Source of the DNA: Methanolobus profundi
GTDB taxonomy: Archaea > Halobacteriota > Methanosarcinia > Methanosarcinales > Methanosarcinaceae
Reading direction: 5' to 3'
Length of the DNA stretch: 64,000 bases
Assembly: GCF_900114835.1 (NCBI RefSeq)
Contig: NZ_FOUJ01000003.1
Coordinates: 62,001 to 126,000 of the forward strand
Positions within the stretch are counted from its first letter, which is position 1; the number at the start of each line of letters is the position of its first letter. Position numbers and translations under genes: made by a program. Below, piece after piece: positions 9,095 through 17,826 of the stretch. The notes beneath the pieces were generated by a model that searched no databases, was not told the origin of the DNA, and was given only the letters and a program-made list of their open reading frames with translations.

Positions 9095-10867
9095 TCATGA
9101 ACTAACAATAAATATATCAAGATTTAACGTATCATAAATTTTGTTAATAGAAGGGTCATTTCTAATTAATTCAAAATCTTCTTTGTTAAACCTACCAGCT
9201 CTTTTATGAGCTGGAAGTTCTTGATACAGCAATTCCCCATATGAGGTAATAAGAAGATAGCCATAATTATAATCACTTAAAAAAGAATCAAAATATACCT
9301 CACTAAAATCAGATACATTTAAACCATAACCAAAGTGGTCAGGTATTGTATCCTTATAAACCCAATTTGAGCGTGCAAATCCAAATATGTCAGGATATCT
9401 AGAAGTTTGTTCAAACATCATATTTATAGGATAGTTCATCTTTGAATCAGAAAACCAAGTCATTCCTTGAATTTCATTATTTGTAAGAGCAACATTTGGA
9501 CGATACACATTAGGAGAATCAAAAACTCCAAAAAAACTAATTGCCCAAATTGATGTAAGAATACTGCAAATTAGTAAAACATGAGTTAATGAGTTGTTTT
9601 TTTTAAAAATAAGATAAAGTGATATAGAAAAAAGAGGTATTTGCGCATATACAATAAAATTAAGATTCATTATTCTATCAGGTTGATGCACAATTAATGG
9701 ATTGAACAAAAGAATAAGTTGTATTAGTGCAAATAGAAGATATAATACTATAATAGCAAAATATTTTCTAAAAAATACATGTGAGATTTTTTGCCTATTG
9801 TGAAAAATAAAAATAAAACCTATTAAAATAAAGATTGTTGGAAAAATATACCTGCCATAAAAAAAAATTAATAGCTTAAAGTAATCAAAATAATCAAAAT
9901 TTACTTGACTTAATTTCTCTGCAGTCCAAATTGCCGTAGGATCACGCCCTATTTGGTTTATATAAACATGTATTTGTTTAACTAAATCATTAAGAAGACG
10001 CCCTTGATAAACAAACCAAGCAAGATAGGATATAATTAAAACCAACAAACTATTTAATTTGAAAAAATTTACTACTGATTGATTTCCAAGATGTTTAAAA
10101 ATCAGCGGACTCAATATATAATATATAAATAATACAAATACAAAGAAAACAATGAATGGATGACTATAAGGTAAAACTAATGTGAGCAAAATAAACATGA
10201 AAACGTAACTTAATAATCTTTTATGATTAGATTTCATGTACAAAGTAATAATATATAAATAAAATGGCATATATGCAAAAAATAAAGCATGAGGAACATT
10301 TAAAAAATTGTAGATGCCTAAGTATAAGATAAATGATGACGGTATTGCTATCAAATTTGCAAATTGACATGAAAGTAAGATCCTTGAAAATAAATAAGCT
10401 CCCGCGCAAAACATAAAAGAAAATAGCACAGGAATTATTAAAGCTATTACATGAGGCTCTAAATTAGAGATATGGGAACTCACTGCTCCCATAATATGAC
10501 TCGCAGGATAAATATCCCAATTTGCAATATGACCTGAGTTTTTAATCTGCAAATATTCTCCAATATAAGTCATATCATCTGCTCTACCCATTGAATAATA
10601 TCCTAACATACAAGGTATCAAAAGTACCTCTAAATGATTCATGCAGAGAATTATTGTTCCTAGAACCTTTTTTTCATTTAAAACTAAAAATGAAGCAATA
10701 AAATAAGTAATAATCAATCCTAAGTAAAAGCTAAGTGGAAACATTGAATATATATTTGTAATATACCCAACTGATATAGTAAATTTTAGGAGCAATAGAC
10801 CTCTTATTAATAAAAAAAAAGCCACAATAGCTAAAAGTGAAAGTATTTGATTTCTATTAATTCTCAT
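9095..10867 (-). CDS. Polytopic membrane protein, GT-C glycosyltransferase-like
   Basis: 590 residues with about 11-13 hydrophobic segments in the first 430 residues and a soluble C-terminal domain of about 150 residues. After the first two to three helices there is an acidic loop, GRADD at residues 94-98, in the place where GT-C glycosyltransferases keep catalytic Asp residues. The gene lies 17 bases after a family 4 glycosyltransferase. It may transfer a sugar from a dolichyl-phosphate donor on the outer face. I recognise no named family, so this rests on topology and motif position only. A similarly built but divergent protein is at 40476-42053 in island II. Very low GC content. Confidence 0.65.
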   Translation of the reverse strand: MRINRNQILSLLAIVAFFLLIRGLLLLKFTISVGYITNIYSMFPLSFYLGLIITYFIASFLVLNEKKVLGTIILCMNHLEVLLIPCMLGYYSMGRADDMTYIGEYLQIKNSGHIANWDIYPASHIMGAVSSHISNLEPHVIALIIPVLFSFMFCAGAYLFSRILLSCQFANLIAIPSSFILYLGIYNFLNVPHALFFAYMPFYLYIITLYMKSNHKRLLSYVFMFILLTLVLPYSHPFIVFFVFVLFIYYILSPLIFKHLGNQSVVNFFKLNSLLVLIISYLAWFVYQGRLLNDLVKQIHVYINQIGRDPTAIWTAEKLSQVNFDYFDYFKLLIFFYGRYIFPTIFILIGFIFIFHNRQKISHVFFRKYFAIIVLYLLFALIQLILLFNPLIVHQPDRIMNLNFIVYAQIPLFSISLYLIFKKNNSLTHVLLICSILTSIWAISFFGVFDSPNVYRPNVALTNNEIQGMTWFSDSKMNYPINMMFEQTSRYPDIFGFARSNWVYKDTIPDHFGYGLNVSDFSEVYFDSFLSDYNYGYLLITSYGELLYQELPAHKRAGRFNKEDFELIRNDPSINKIYDTLNLDIFIVSS

Positions 10868-10884
10868 AAAATCACATGACCTAG

Positions 10885-12060
10885 CTAGTGAACATACCCT
10901 GCTTTTTCATATACAGTTATAATTTGCTTAGATATATTTTCCCATCTAAAATTGTAAGCATAATTAGTAATAACATTTGAATCCCAATCTTTGCCCAATG
11001 CTGACAGTATTTTGTTCGCCAACTCTCTTGAATTGCCAGGATTGACCAATAAACCGTATTCATCTGAAATAATTACTTCTGGAACTCCACCCACTTTAGT
11101 TCCAACGAATGGTTTACCACAACCCAAACATTCAAACATTACTGTAGGATTTCCTTCATTGAGACTAGGTAGAACAAATATGTCACAGGAATTCATCCAA
11201 AGTGGTATTTCATCATGAGATTTGCCTCCAACAAGTTTGACATAGTTTTCTAACTTGAAATCCATAATTTGATCTTGAATTACATTTTTTAGTTTTCCAT
11301 TCCCAACGATGACACAAAAAACATCATCCCTATATTTAACTACATCATTCATAGCTTCAATTAAATACTTATGACCTTTTGCTTCATCATAGAGATTACC
11401 AACATATAACAATATTTTTTTATCCAATGGTAAACCAAGTTTTTTTCTGCATTCTAAGGTGTTATCATTATAAAAAATAGAAGAATCAAAACCATTAGGA
11501 ATGGGAAAAACTTTGTTCTTAGATATACCTATAGACTCAAATGAGCTTATATCATTTTTTCGAACTCTAATAATAGCATCACATTTATCCCATGTATCAA
11601 TAAATATTTTCTCTTTTCTTTCCACAGCTCTTTGGAAAGTTATTGATGTGTGCTCAGTAACTATAACTGGCACATCATATTTATCCCCTATTTTAATTGA
11701 GCATGAGCCAGAAGGCCACGTAAAATGTGAATGAATAATAGCAAAATTAAGGTTTTTAGATTCAATCGATTTAATTATTGCTTTCGTAGCAAAATAAATC
11801 CATGAATCTTTAAAACAAAAATAAAATAATGGTATATTAAAGTATTTAGGATAAAATACTTCCACATTATCATACTTATAATTTTTATAAGTTGTTTTTC
11901 TAAATTTATCTATACCATATGCAACTGGAGAAATAACATATATATTTTTAAAATAGTGTTTTAAGTAATTTATTTGTTCCTTAACAAATATTCCGCCTAC
12001 ATAAGAATCATCTTCATTTGGGTAATTATTAGTAATTACTAACAAATTATTGGAACTCAT
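10885..12060 (-). CDS. Glycosyltransferase family 4
   Basis: 391 residues with a GT-B fold pattern. The N-terminal half has NNYPNEDDSYVGGIFV near the start, typical of nucleotide-sugar GT4 enzymes, and the C-terminal Rossmann half has VGNLYDEAKGHKYLI and the donor-binding stretch EGNPTVMFECLGCGKP followed by GGVPEVI. These retaining enzymes add a sugar to a lipid-linked glycan at the inner membrane face. The start codon overlaps the stop of the CapK-like gene upstream by four bases (ATGA), which suggests translational coupling. Sugar specificity cannot be told from sequence. Confidence 0.9.
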   Translation of the reverse strand: MSSNNLLVITNNYPNEDDSYVGGIFVKEQINYLKHYFKNIYVISPVAYGIDKFRKTTYKNYKYDNVEVFYPKYFNIPLFYFCFKDSWIYFATKAIIKSIESKNLNFAIIHSHFTWPSGSCSIKIGDKYDVPVIVTEHTSITFQRAVERKEKIFIDTWDKCDAIIRVRKNDISSFESIGISKNKVFPIPNGFDSSIFYNDNTLECRKKLGLPLDKKILLYVGNLYDEAKGHKYLIEAMNDVVKYRDDVFCVIVGNGKLKNVIQDQIMDFKLENYVKLVGGKSHDEIPLWMNSCDIFVLPSLNEGNPTVMFECLGCGKPFVGTKVGGVPEVIISDEYGLLVNPGNSRELANKILSALGKDWDSNVITNYAYNFRWENISKQIITVYEKAGYVH

Positions 12061-13397
12061 AAACTAACCTCATTAACTATGAATTTATACTTTCCCGCTT
12101 TCGTCCGCTCAATCTCATCAACAAACCTAAACTCTACATCCCAACCATTCTTTTTCATTATAGTCCCACGTATATAATCTAATTGAGATTTGTTAAAATC
12201 ATCTTTGCAAACCATATTGAAAATAATACCATCCTTATTCTTTTGAAGAATCTGACATTCTACAATACTATTAGCATCATTGAATTTACTTATCATATTA
12301 TTATAGAAAGCAGCCCCATGAACATGTTTTCCATCGGGCGTAATCAATAATTCTTTATCCCTTCCAATAACTTCCTTTAATAACCGTGAACCACGCCCAC
12401 AACTACAAGAATCTTCAATGATATCACCAAGATCACCGGTATCATAACGAATAAATGGCATCGCAAAATTTCCTAAATTAGTAGCAAGTATTTTGCCGAC
12501 TCCACTATTAATTTGTTCTCCATCATTTGAAGATATTTCCATGATACTTCTTTCTGTATCTATATGCAAACCATTATGTTCGTGACATTCATAAGCTCCA
12601 ACACCACCATCAGTTAAACCATAAGCATCAAAAACATCGCAATTAAATGCGTTTATAATTTTTTCTCGCATATCTGGATACAATTTCTCAGAAGTTGTTG
12701 ATACAAATAATGGAGATTCTATATGTAAACCATTTTCATCTATATACTTAGCCAAAAAATTAATGGATGATGCATATCCTCTTATCATTTTTGGTTTGAA
12801 GGAATTTATCACATTAACATAATTGTTCATTTCCAACTCATTCATATCAAAAGCTGAAAGTTTTTTTAAATTTCTAGTTATTTCATGAATTTTTTTAATG
12901 ATATAAGGATTTGACCCCACATCAAGAGATGTTCCTGCTAAAAATACTTTCTTATCTCCTGGTTTATATCCTGCATATCCCCATCCCCTATAAAGTAAAG
13001 CAGCACCTAAAAAACGATTCGGTTTTGATAAACGATATTTTAAAGGTGTGCCAGTTGACCCTCCGGTTGTCCAATTATAATATTGCATAGATTTTAGATT
13101 TCGAGGTTTAAAATCATCCCAATTTTTCTTAATAATCTCTTTATTCAGAATGGGGAGTTTTTCTAAATCTTCAATTGTTTTGATAGCTTCTGGCCTTAGA
13201 CCTAATTCTTTGAAAAGTTTATGATAGTACGGAACATATTCATATGAAAATTTTATCATATACCGAAGTTTTTGTTCTTGGTCTAATTTCTGGGCTTCAT
13301 AAGAATTCCATTGATTTTTTACAACATGATCATACATTGAATTAAATTCAGGACACTGAAGCTGATGTGCTAGTCGAAATAGTTGTTTTTGTAGCAT
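12057..13397 (-). CDS. CapK/phenylacetate-CoA-ligase-like adenylate-forming protein
   Basis: 446 residues of the PaaK/CapK branch of adenylate-forming enzymes. The phosphate-binding loop TTGGSTGTPLKY is near residue 110, and the YDTGDLG motif that binds AMP ribose is near residue 317. A Cys-rich pair (CSCGRG) follows, as in several CapK-like proteins. Such genes occur in capsule clusters and may activate a carboxylate used to acylate a sugar, but their substrates are mostly unknown. It lies 10 bases after the sugar dehydrogenase gene and overlaps the next glycosyltransferase by four bases, so it belongs to the same transcript. Confidence 0.82.
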   Translation of the reverse strand: MLQKQLFRLAHQLQCPEFNSMYDHVVKNQWNSYEAQKLDQEQKLRYMIKFSYEYVPYYHKLFKELGLRPEAIKTIEDLEKLPILNKEIIKKNWDDFKPRNLKSMQYYNWTTGGSTGTPLKYRLSKPNRFLGAALLYRGWGYAGYKPGDKKVFLAGTSLDVGSNPYIIKKIHEITRNLKKLSAFDMNELEMNNYVNVINSFKPKMIRGYASSINFLAKYIDENGLHIESPLFVSTTSEKLYPDMREKIINAFNCDVFDAYGLTDGGVGAYECHEHNGLHIDTERSIMEISSNDGEQINSGVGKILATNLGNFAMPFIRYDTGDLGDIIEDSCSCGRGSRLLKEVIGRDKELLITPDGKHVHGAAFYNNMISKFNDANSIVECQILQKNKDGIIFNMVCKDDFNKSQLDYIRGTIMKKNGWDVEFRFVDEIERTKAGKYKFIVNEVSL

Positions 13398-13407
13398 AAA
13401 TAACCCT

Positions 13408-14751
13408 TCATTTGTTATCTACGAAACTGCACGCTTTTCCAATTCCAAAATAAACTAATTTATCAGTATTTGAAAATAGATTTTTACAATCAATTACAAC
13501 AGGATGTTTCATGACATCAACTATTTCCTGAAGATTCATTACCCTAAATTTACTATGATCCGTAACAAATATAGCACAATCCACTTCATTTAAAGTGTCT
13601 TCAATAGTATTTTCAGAGATAAATACGCCAGCATTTGTTTTTATCTCTGAAGTATATGGATCATAAACTCTTACTTTTGCTCCAAGATTAACCAATTCCT
13701 CAATTATTTTTTTAGCTGGAGATTCCCTTGTATCAGCAATATCTTTTTTATATGCAAGTCCCATTACTGCCACAGTTGATCCATAAATTTTTTTGTCAAC
13801 TTGCTTTAGTCCTTTCTCCACTAAGTTAATTGTATGAATTCGCATGAAATTATTAATTTCACCTGACGTTTCAATAAATCGTGGAATTAAACCAAATTTT
13901 TTGGCTTTGTAGGACATGTAAAAGGGATCAAGTGGAATACAATGTCCACCAATCCCAGGACCGGGATAAAATGGCATAAACCCATATGGCTTAGTTGCTG
14001 CAGCATCTATAACTTCCCACGTATCAATGTCCATTCTTTCAAATATCAATGCCAGTTCATTTACAAGTGCAATATTTACATTTCTGAAGATATTCTCTAC
14101 TATTTTAACAGCCTCAGCAGTTCTTGCATCTTGTACAGGAACGATTTGCTCAATTATACTTCCATAAAGTTTAGAAGCTATTTCAGTACACTCTTCTGTA
14201 ATACCACCTACAACTTTAGCAGTGTTTGAAACAGTATAATTTGCATTTCCGGGGTCTATCCTTTCAGGAGAATATGCAAGACAAAAATCATCTATGACTT
14301 TTAAACCAGTAGATTCCAGTATTGGAAGAACCACATCTTCAGTTGTACCTGGGTAAGTTGTACTTTCAAGTATTATGAACTGACCTTTCCTTAATGTTTT
14401 AACAATCGTTTCACAAGCACTTTTCACATAAGCAAGATTGGGTTCGTTTTCTAATGTTAAAGGAGTGGGTACACAAATAATAATAAAATCACATTTGGCC
14501 AACTTTTCATGATTAGTTGTTGGATAAAATGATTTGTTTAGTTTTGAAGCAACTATCGAATCAGGAACATCTTGAATATAAGATTTACCACTCATAAGTT
14601 GATCAATTGCTGACTGATTGACGTCGTAACCTATTACATCAAACTTTTTAGAGAATTCAATCGCAAGAGGTAAACCTACGTATCCTAAACCCATAATTCC
14701 TACACATGCGCTACAATCTTCAATAATTGTGTTAAATTTATTCAATGCCAT
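13408..14751 (-). CDS. UDP-sugar 6-dehydrogenase (UDP-GlcNAc/ManNAc type)
   Basis: 447 residues. The N-terminal NAD-binding fold has GIMGLGYVGLPLA at about residues 18-30. The central domain carries the catalytic Cys in GGHCIPLDP near residue 266, and the C-terminal UDP-binding domain follows with MGLAYKKDIADTRESP. The enzyme oxidises C6 of a UDP-hexosamine twice to a uronic acid. The GGHCIPLDPFY form resembles WbpA/TviB and WecC enzymes that act on acetamido sugars rather than plain UDP-glucose. A second, different dehydrogenase is at 28445-29878. The gene is between a DUF354 gene and the CapK-like gene, with 10-base gaps on both sides. Confidence 0.92.
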   Translation of the reverse strand: MALNKFNTIIEDCSACVGIMGLGYVGLPLAIEFSKKFDVIGYDVNQSAIDQLMSGKSYIQDVPDSIVASKLNKSFYPTTNHEKLAKCDFIIICVPTPLTLENEPNLAYVKSACETIVKTLRKGQFIILESTTYPGTTEDVVLPILESTGLKVIDDFCLAYSPERIDPGNANYTVSNTAKVVGGITEECTEIASKLYGSIIEQIVPVQDARTAEAVKIVENIFRNVNIALVNELALIFERMDIDTWEVIDAAATKPYGFMPFYPGPGIGGHCIPLDPFYMSYKAKKFGLIPRFIETSGEINNFMRIHTINLVEKGLKQVDKKIYGSTVAVMGLAYKKDIADTRESPAKKIIEELVNLGAKVRVYDPYTSEIKTNAGVFISENTIEDTLNEVDCAIFVTDHSKFRVMNLQEIVDVMKHPVVIDCKNLFSNTDKLVYFGIGKACSFVDNK

Positions 14752-14761
14752 TCCACCTGAG

Positions 14762-15808
14762 TTATTTATTTTGCACAGTGTTTTCGATTATATTCACCAT
14801 AAATTCTGTAACTTCAATTGTATCTTCAAGTAATATTTTCTGTTTTTCTCTTCCCTTTTTTTTCAGATCAGGATCTTTTAACAACTCAATTGCCTTATTA
14901 ACAGAATTTTGTTGACTTGCTTCGTCTAATTTGAAATTATAGACTAAATCATATTTTTCTTCTTCTTCATCTGTGTAACCGCGACCTGCAAAATCAGAGA
15001 ATATAGCATGTGTACCTAGTACTGCACATTCAGATGCCATTGTTGCACTTTCACCATAGAGAAGAGTTGCATAATACAATAGATCATGCATTTTTTCTGG
15101 AGAAACTGTAACTCTATAAGGTTCGAATTCTGCATCAAGAGGCTTTTCAGATGTAATTAAAACACGACCAAATTTACTTAGTTCACTAACAGCCTTTCTT
15201 TTTATATCTAAAGATAAACCTGCACATCCTATATCGTGACTTGCGCCCCATGACACAAATCTCATAATAATAAAGGTATCATCTTCTGTAAGTCCTAACT
15301 CTTCAAGCACAGATACGTTAGGTGTGAAATATTTTGGAGAAAGATATGCAAGTTCATGGTAACCATTATACCTTACCTGTTTAGAACCTATTGATTTATT
15401 GTAACAATTAGGAGTAGCAATGGTTGAAACAAAAGGAAAAGAGAGAAAATCCTGTATTTTTCCATGTTCAGTATCATTAAACAGAATAGAGGGTTTATTC
15501 AATAAAAAAGAAACATGAGCCACATATACATTTCCTACTCCTCCAACCAGAATATCTGGATTGAACTTTTTAGCCAAGAAATACAATTTGAAGTCAATTA
15601 AGAGCATGTATAGTCCCTTCAAAATAGGATTGTTCTTATAAACACCTATTTCAGAATAAGCAATCCCATATGCCCGTAGCAAATCTAAAGTAACCTCCTT
15701 ATTTCTTCCAGTAACTTTAACATCATGCCCTTTTGACTTTAAAATATCAATAGCATTCCTAAATTGATGGACATGAGCCGGATGTGAAAGATCAAACAGA
15801 AGGTTCAT
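14762..15808 (-). CDS. DUF354 glycosyltransferase-like protein (paralogue 1)
   Basis: 348 residues of the DUF354 family, which has a GT-B-like fold related to MurG and UDP-GlcNAc 2-epimerase. The start reads LLFDLSHPAHVHQF; a middle motif YHELAYLSPKYFTP is at about residues 170-183, and a later GESATMASECAVLG (near 270) resembles the nucleotide-sugar site. The function of the family is unproven; glycosyl transfer is the usual guess. The gene is three bases from the preceding AKR-like gene and 10 from the dehydrogenase, so it is in the same operon. A paralogue with the same central motif is at 46739-47779. Confidence 0.8.
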   Translation of the reverse strand: MNLLFDLSHPAHVHQFRNAIDILKSKGHDVKVTGRNKEVTLDLLRAYGIAYSEIGVYKNNPILKGLYMLLIDFKLYFLAKKFNPDILVGGVGNVYVAHVSFLLNKPSILFNDTEHGKIQDFLSFPFVSTIATPNCYNKSIGSKQVRYNGYHELAYLSPKYFTPNVSVLEELGLTEDDTFIIMRFVSWGASHDIGCAGLSLDIKRKAVSELSKFGRVLITSEKPLDAEFEPYRVTVSPEKMHDLLYYATLLYGESATMASECAVLGTHAIFSDFAGRGYTDEEEEKYDLVYNFKLDEASQQNSVNKAIELLKDPDLKKKGREKQKILLEDTIEVTEFMVNIIENTVQNK

Positions 15809-15810
15809 AA

Positions 15811-16692
15811 TTATACCTTTGACATGTAATCTTTAATTAGTCCAAATGTCTCGTTTGCATGTTCTTTTGTAGATACACCTACAACAACCGATTCTATATT
15901 AGGTAATGAGAACAGATATTCATAGGCCTCTTTAGGTTTCAAATATCCTGAAGCAAGAGTACTCATAGCAAGAACATCAACATCGTATTGGCTTAAACAC
16001 TTCTCACATTCCTCTTTTGAAGGATTCATTTGAAAACCTGCTTTGTTAAAAGAACACATAACCAATGGTTTATCTAAGCCCCATTCATCAAAGCTCTCAA
16101 CTAATTTTACAAAGTTCATAGTTCCATATGCAGGTATTGCATTATAGTTCTCTTTTACATAGTTGTTAAAATACCTGAATATTTCAGGAGAATTCATTGA
16201 AAGTGCAAGATCTGTTAACACATTATGTAAGAAAATGGCTTTTACGTTTAAACCATTAAAAGGCAACATTTCGACATCAATAAAAGTTGAAAGTATACTG
16301 AAAAAATCCTGATTCAAAGCATTGATTCCGCCTTTAAGCATTATTTTTAACTTTGTGGAAGTACTTGCTGGCTCTAAGGTGTCTTTAAGCATACCTAAGA
16401 TTCCAACTTCGTTAGCTTTTCTTACATAACCCTGAGCATAAGGAATTAGAGGATAAATATTCATATTCTTTGCAAGAGTTGAATCTGAGCGAATAGCATC
16501 TAGAATATATTTGGTTTTTGGATGAGTAGAAAGCATAATTCCTGTTCCACCCAAATCATAAAAATCACGAATAACATTAAGAATTCTATCTGAATCATTA
16601 AAATAGTCAGTTCTGCTTCTTGCTCTTTCTTGTGAAAAATGATCAACACCGATAAACTGATTGTGGCCCAAAATAATTGGATCTATGCTCAT
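15811..16692 (-). CDS. Aldo/keto reductase-like TIM-barrel protein of unknown activity
   Basis: 293 residues. The sequence pattern (GGTGIMLSTHPKTKYIL, then repeated beta/alpha units, then ESVVVGVSTKEHANETF at the C-terminus) fits an aldo/keto-reductase-like TIM barrel, including the family's phosphate-binding end. I cannot place the catalytic Tyr/Lys/Asp/His set with confidence, so it may not be an oxidoreductase. The start overlaps the stop of the Gfo/Idh gene by four bases (ATGA) and the DUF354 gene follows after two bases. The tight coupling to a sugar oxidoreductase suggests a shared nucleotide-sugar step. Confidence 0.65.
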   Translation of the reverse strand: MSIDPIILGHNQFIGVDHFSQERARSRTDYFNDSDRILNVIRDFYDLGGTGIMLSTHPKTKYILDAIRSDSTLAKNMNIYPLIPYAQGYVRKANEVGILGMLKDTLEPASTSTKLKIMLKGGINALNQDFFSILSTFIDVEMLPFNGLNVKAIFLHNVLTDLALSMNSPEIFRYFNNYVKENYNAIPAYGTMNFVKLVESFDEWGLDKPLVMCSFNKAGFQMNPSKEECEKCLSQYDVDVLAMSTLASGYLKPKEAYEYLFSLPNIESVVVGVSTKEHANETFGLIKDYMSKV

Positions 16693-17723
16693 AAATTACC
16701 ACCTTCTATTGAAGAATTAATAGTAGAAGACTTATATATGCCATCTACAACTTTTTGTACTTTCAATCCATCGTACACATTCAAGCCAGTATCTTTATTG
16801 TTTTTAACAGATTCAACCATATGCATATCTTCTCTAGTATATTCGGGTCCACCCAAATCAAAATAAACTCCATTATCTAAATCTTGCTTGTAATAAGTAT
16901 TCCATTTAGAATCGGAATCACGGTAAATTTTTACAAAATCATTTGACACAATTAATAGACCATTCTCACCATGGATTTCGATTGTTATTTCAGGGAGACG
17001 ATAATTCCTTACACTCCAAGAGGCATCTAAGTATCCTTCCAACCCAGACTCAAATAAGAAATATGAATGTACAAAATCTTCAACATCTCTTGAATAATAA
17101 GAATTAGTATGACCATTTAGTAGAGAAACATCACCAAAATACCATAACAATAAATCTACAATATGTGTAGCGAGGGTACTCAGCACTCCTCCTCCACTTT
17201 TATTCTTATTATACCTCCATCCTTTACCTTTTGAGAAATTCTGAGAAACATACATACTGGATTTAAAATAAATAAGTTTACCAATATCGTTATTGTCTAA
17301 AATTTCCTTTGCTTTCAGAAAAGTATCAGAGAAACGCATAGAATAACCAATCATATTAACAACAGGATTATGAGCAAGTTCTTCAATTAATGGTTTGCAT
17401 TCAGCTACTGATGTGCTTAGAGGTTTTTCAACAAAAAAAGGAATGTTTGATTCTACACAATCCAAAGCCATTCCTATATGAGATGAAGTAGGCGTGGTAA
17501 TATAAACTAAATCCAGGTCTTCATTCTTGATCATACTCGAATAATCACTATAAGTGGCTATTTTTGGAAGCACCTGCTTTAACGGTTTTAAAATAAGAGA
17601 TTGGCTTTCTGCAATCGCAGTTACATTTGTTCCATTTAACATATTGAGTATTCCTGTGTGCAAAATACCCATTTTTCCCATTCCAATAATTCCAACATTA
17701 AGATTATCTTTCACTAAAATCAC
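16689..17723 (-). CDS. Gfo/Idh/MocA-family sugar oxidoreductase
   Basis: 344 residues. The NAD(P)-binding fold opens with VGIIGMGKMGILH at about residues 9-21, the loop VEKPLSTS near residue 98 carries the conserved EKP motif, and the C-terminal alpha/beta domain has the HIVDLLLWYFG helix typical of the family. These enzymes oxidise or reduce a sugar ring carbon, often C3 or C4 of a UDP-sugar. It is the first gene after the 103-base gap behind the tandem GT2 gene, and it overlaps the next gene by four bases. A second family member is at 27501-28439. Confidence 0.9.
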   Translation of the reverse strand: MILVKDNLNVGIIGMGKMGILHTGILNMLNGTNVTAIAESQSLILKPLKQVLPKIATYSDYSSMIKNEDLDLVYITTPTSSHIGMALDCVESNIPFFVEKPLSTSVAECKPLIEELAHNPVVNMIGYSMRFSDTFLKAKEILDNNDIGKLIYFKSSMYVSQNFSKGKGWRYNKNKSGGGVLSTLATHIVDLLLWYFGDVSLLNGHTNSYYSRDVEDFVHSYFLFESGLEGYLDASWSVRNYRLPEITIEIHGENGLLIVSNDFVKIYRDSDSKWNTYYKQDLDNGVYFDLGGPEYTREDMHMVESVKNNKDTGLNVYDGLKVQKVVDGIYKSSTINSSIEGGNL

Positions 17724-17826
17724 TCACCAAAAACAAGCAAACAATTAACATATACCAATTTTTTCATCATCGAGTTGATATAAATACGTTTTTTCACTAT
17801 TCTTCGCTATTAAAAATGTTAAAATA

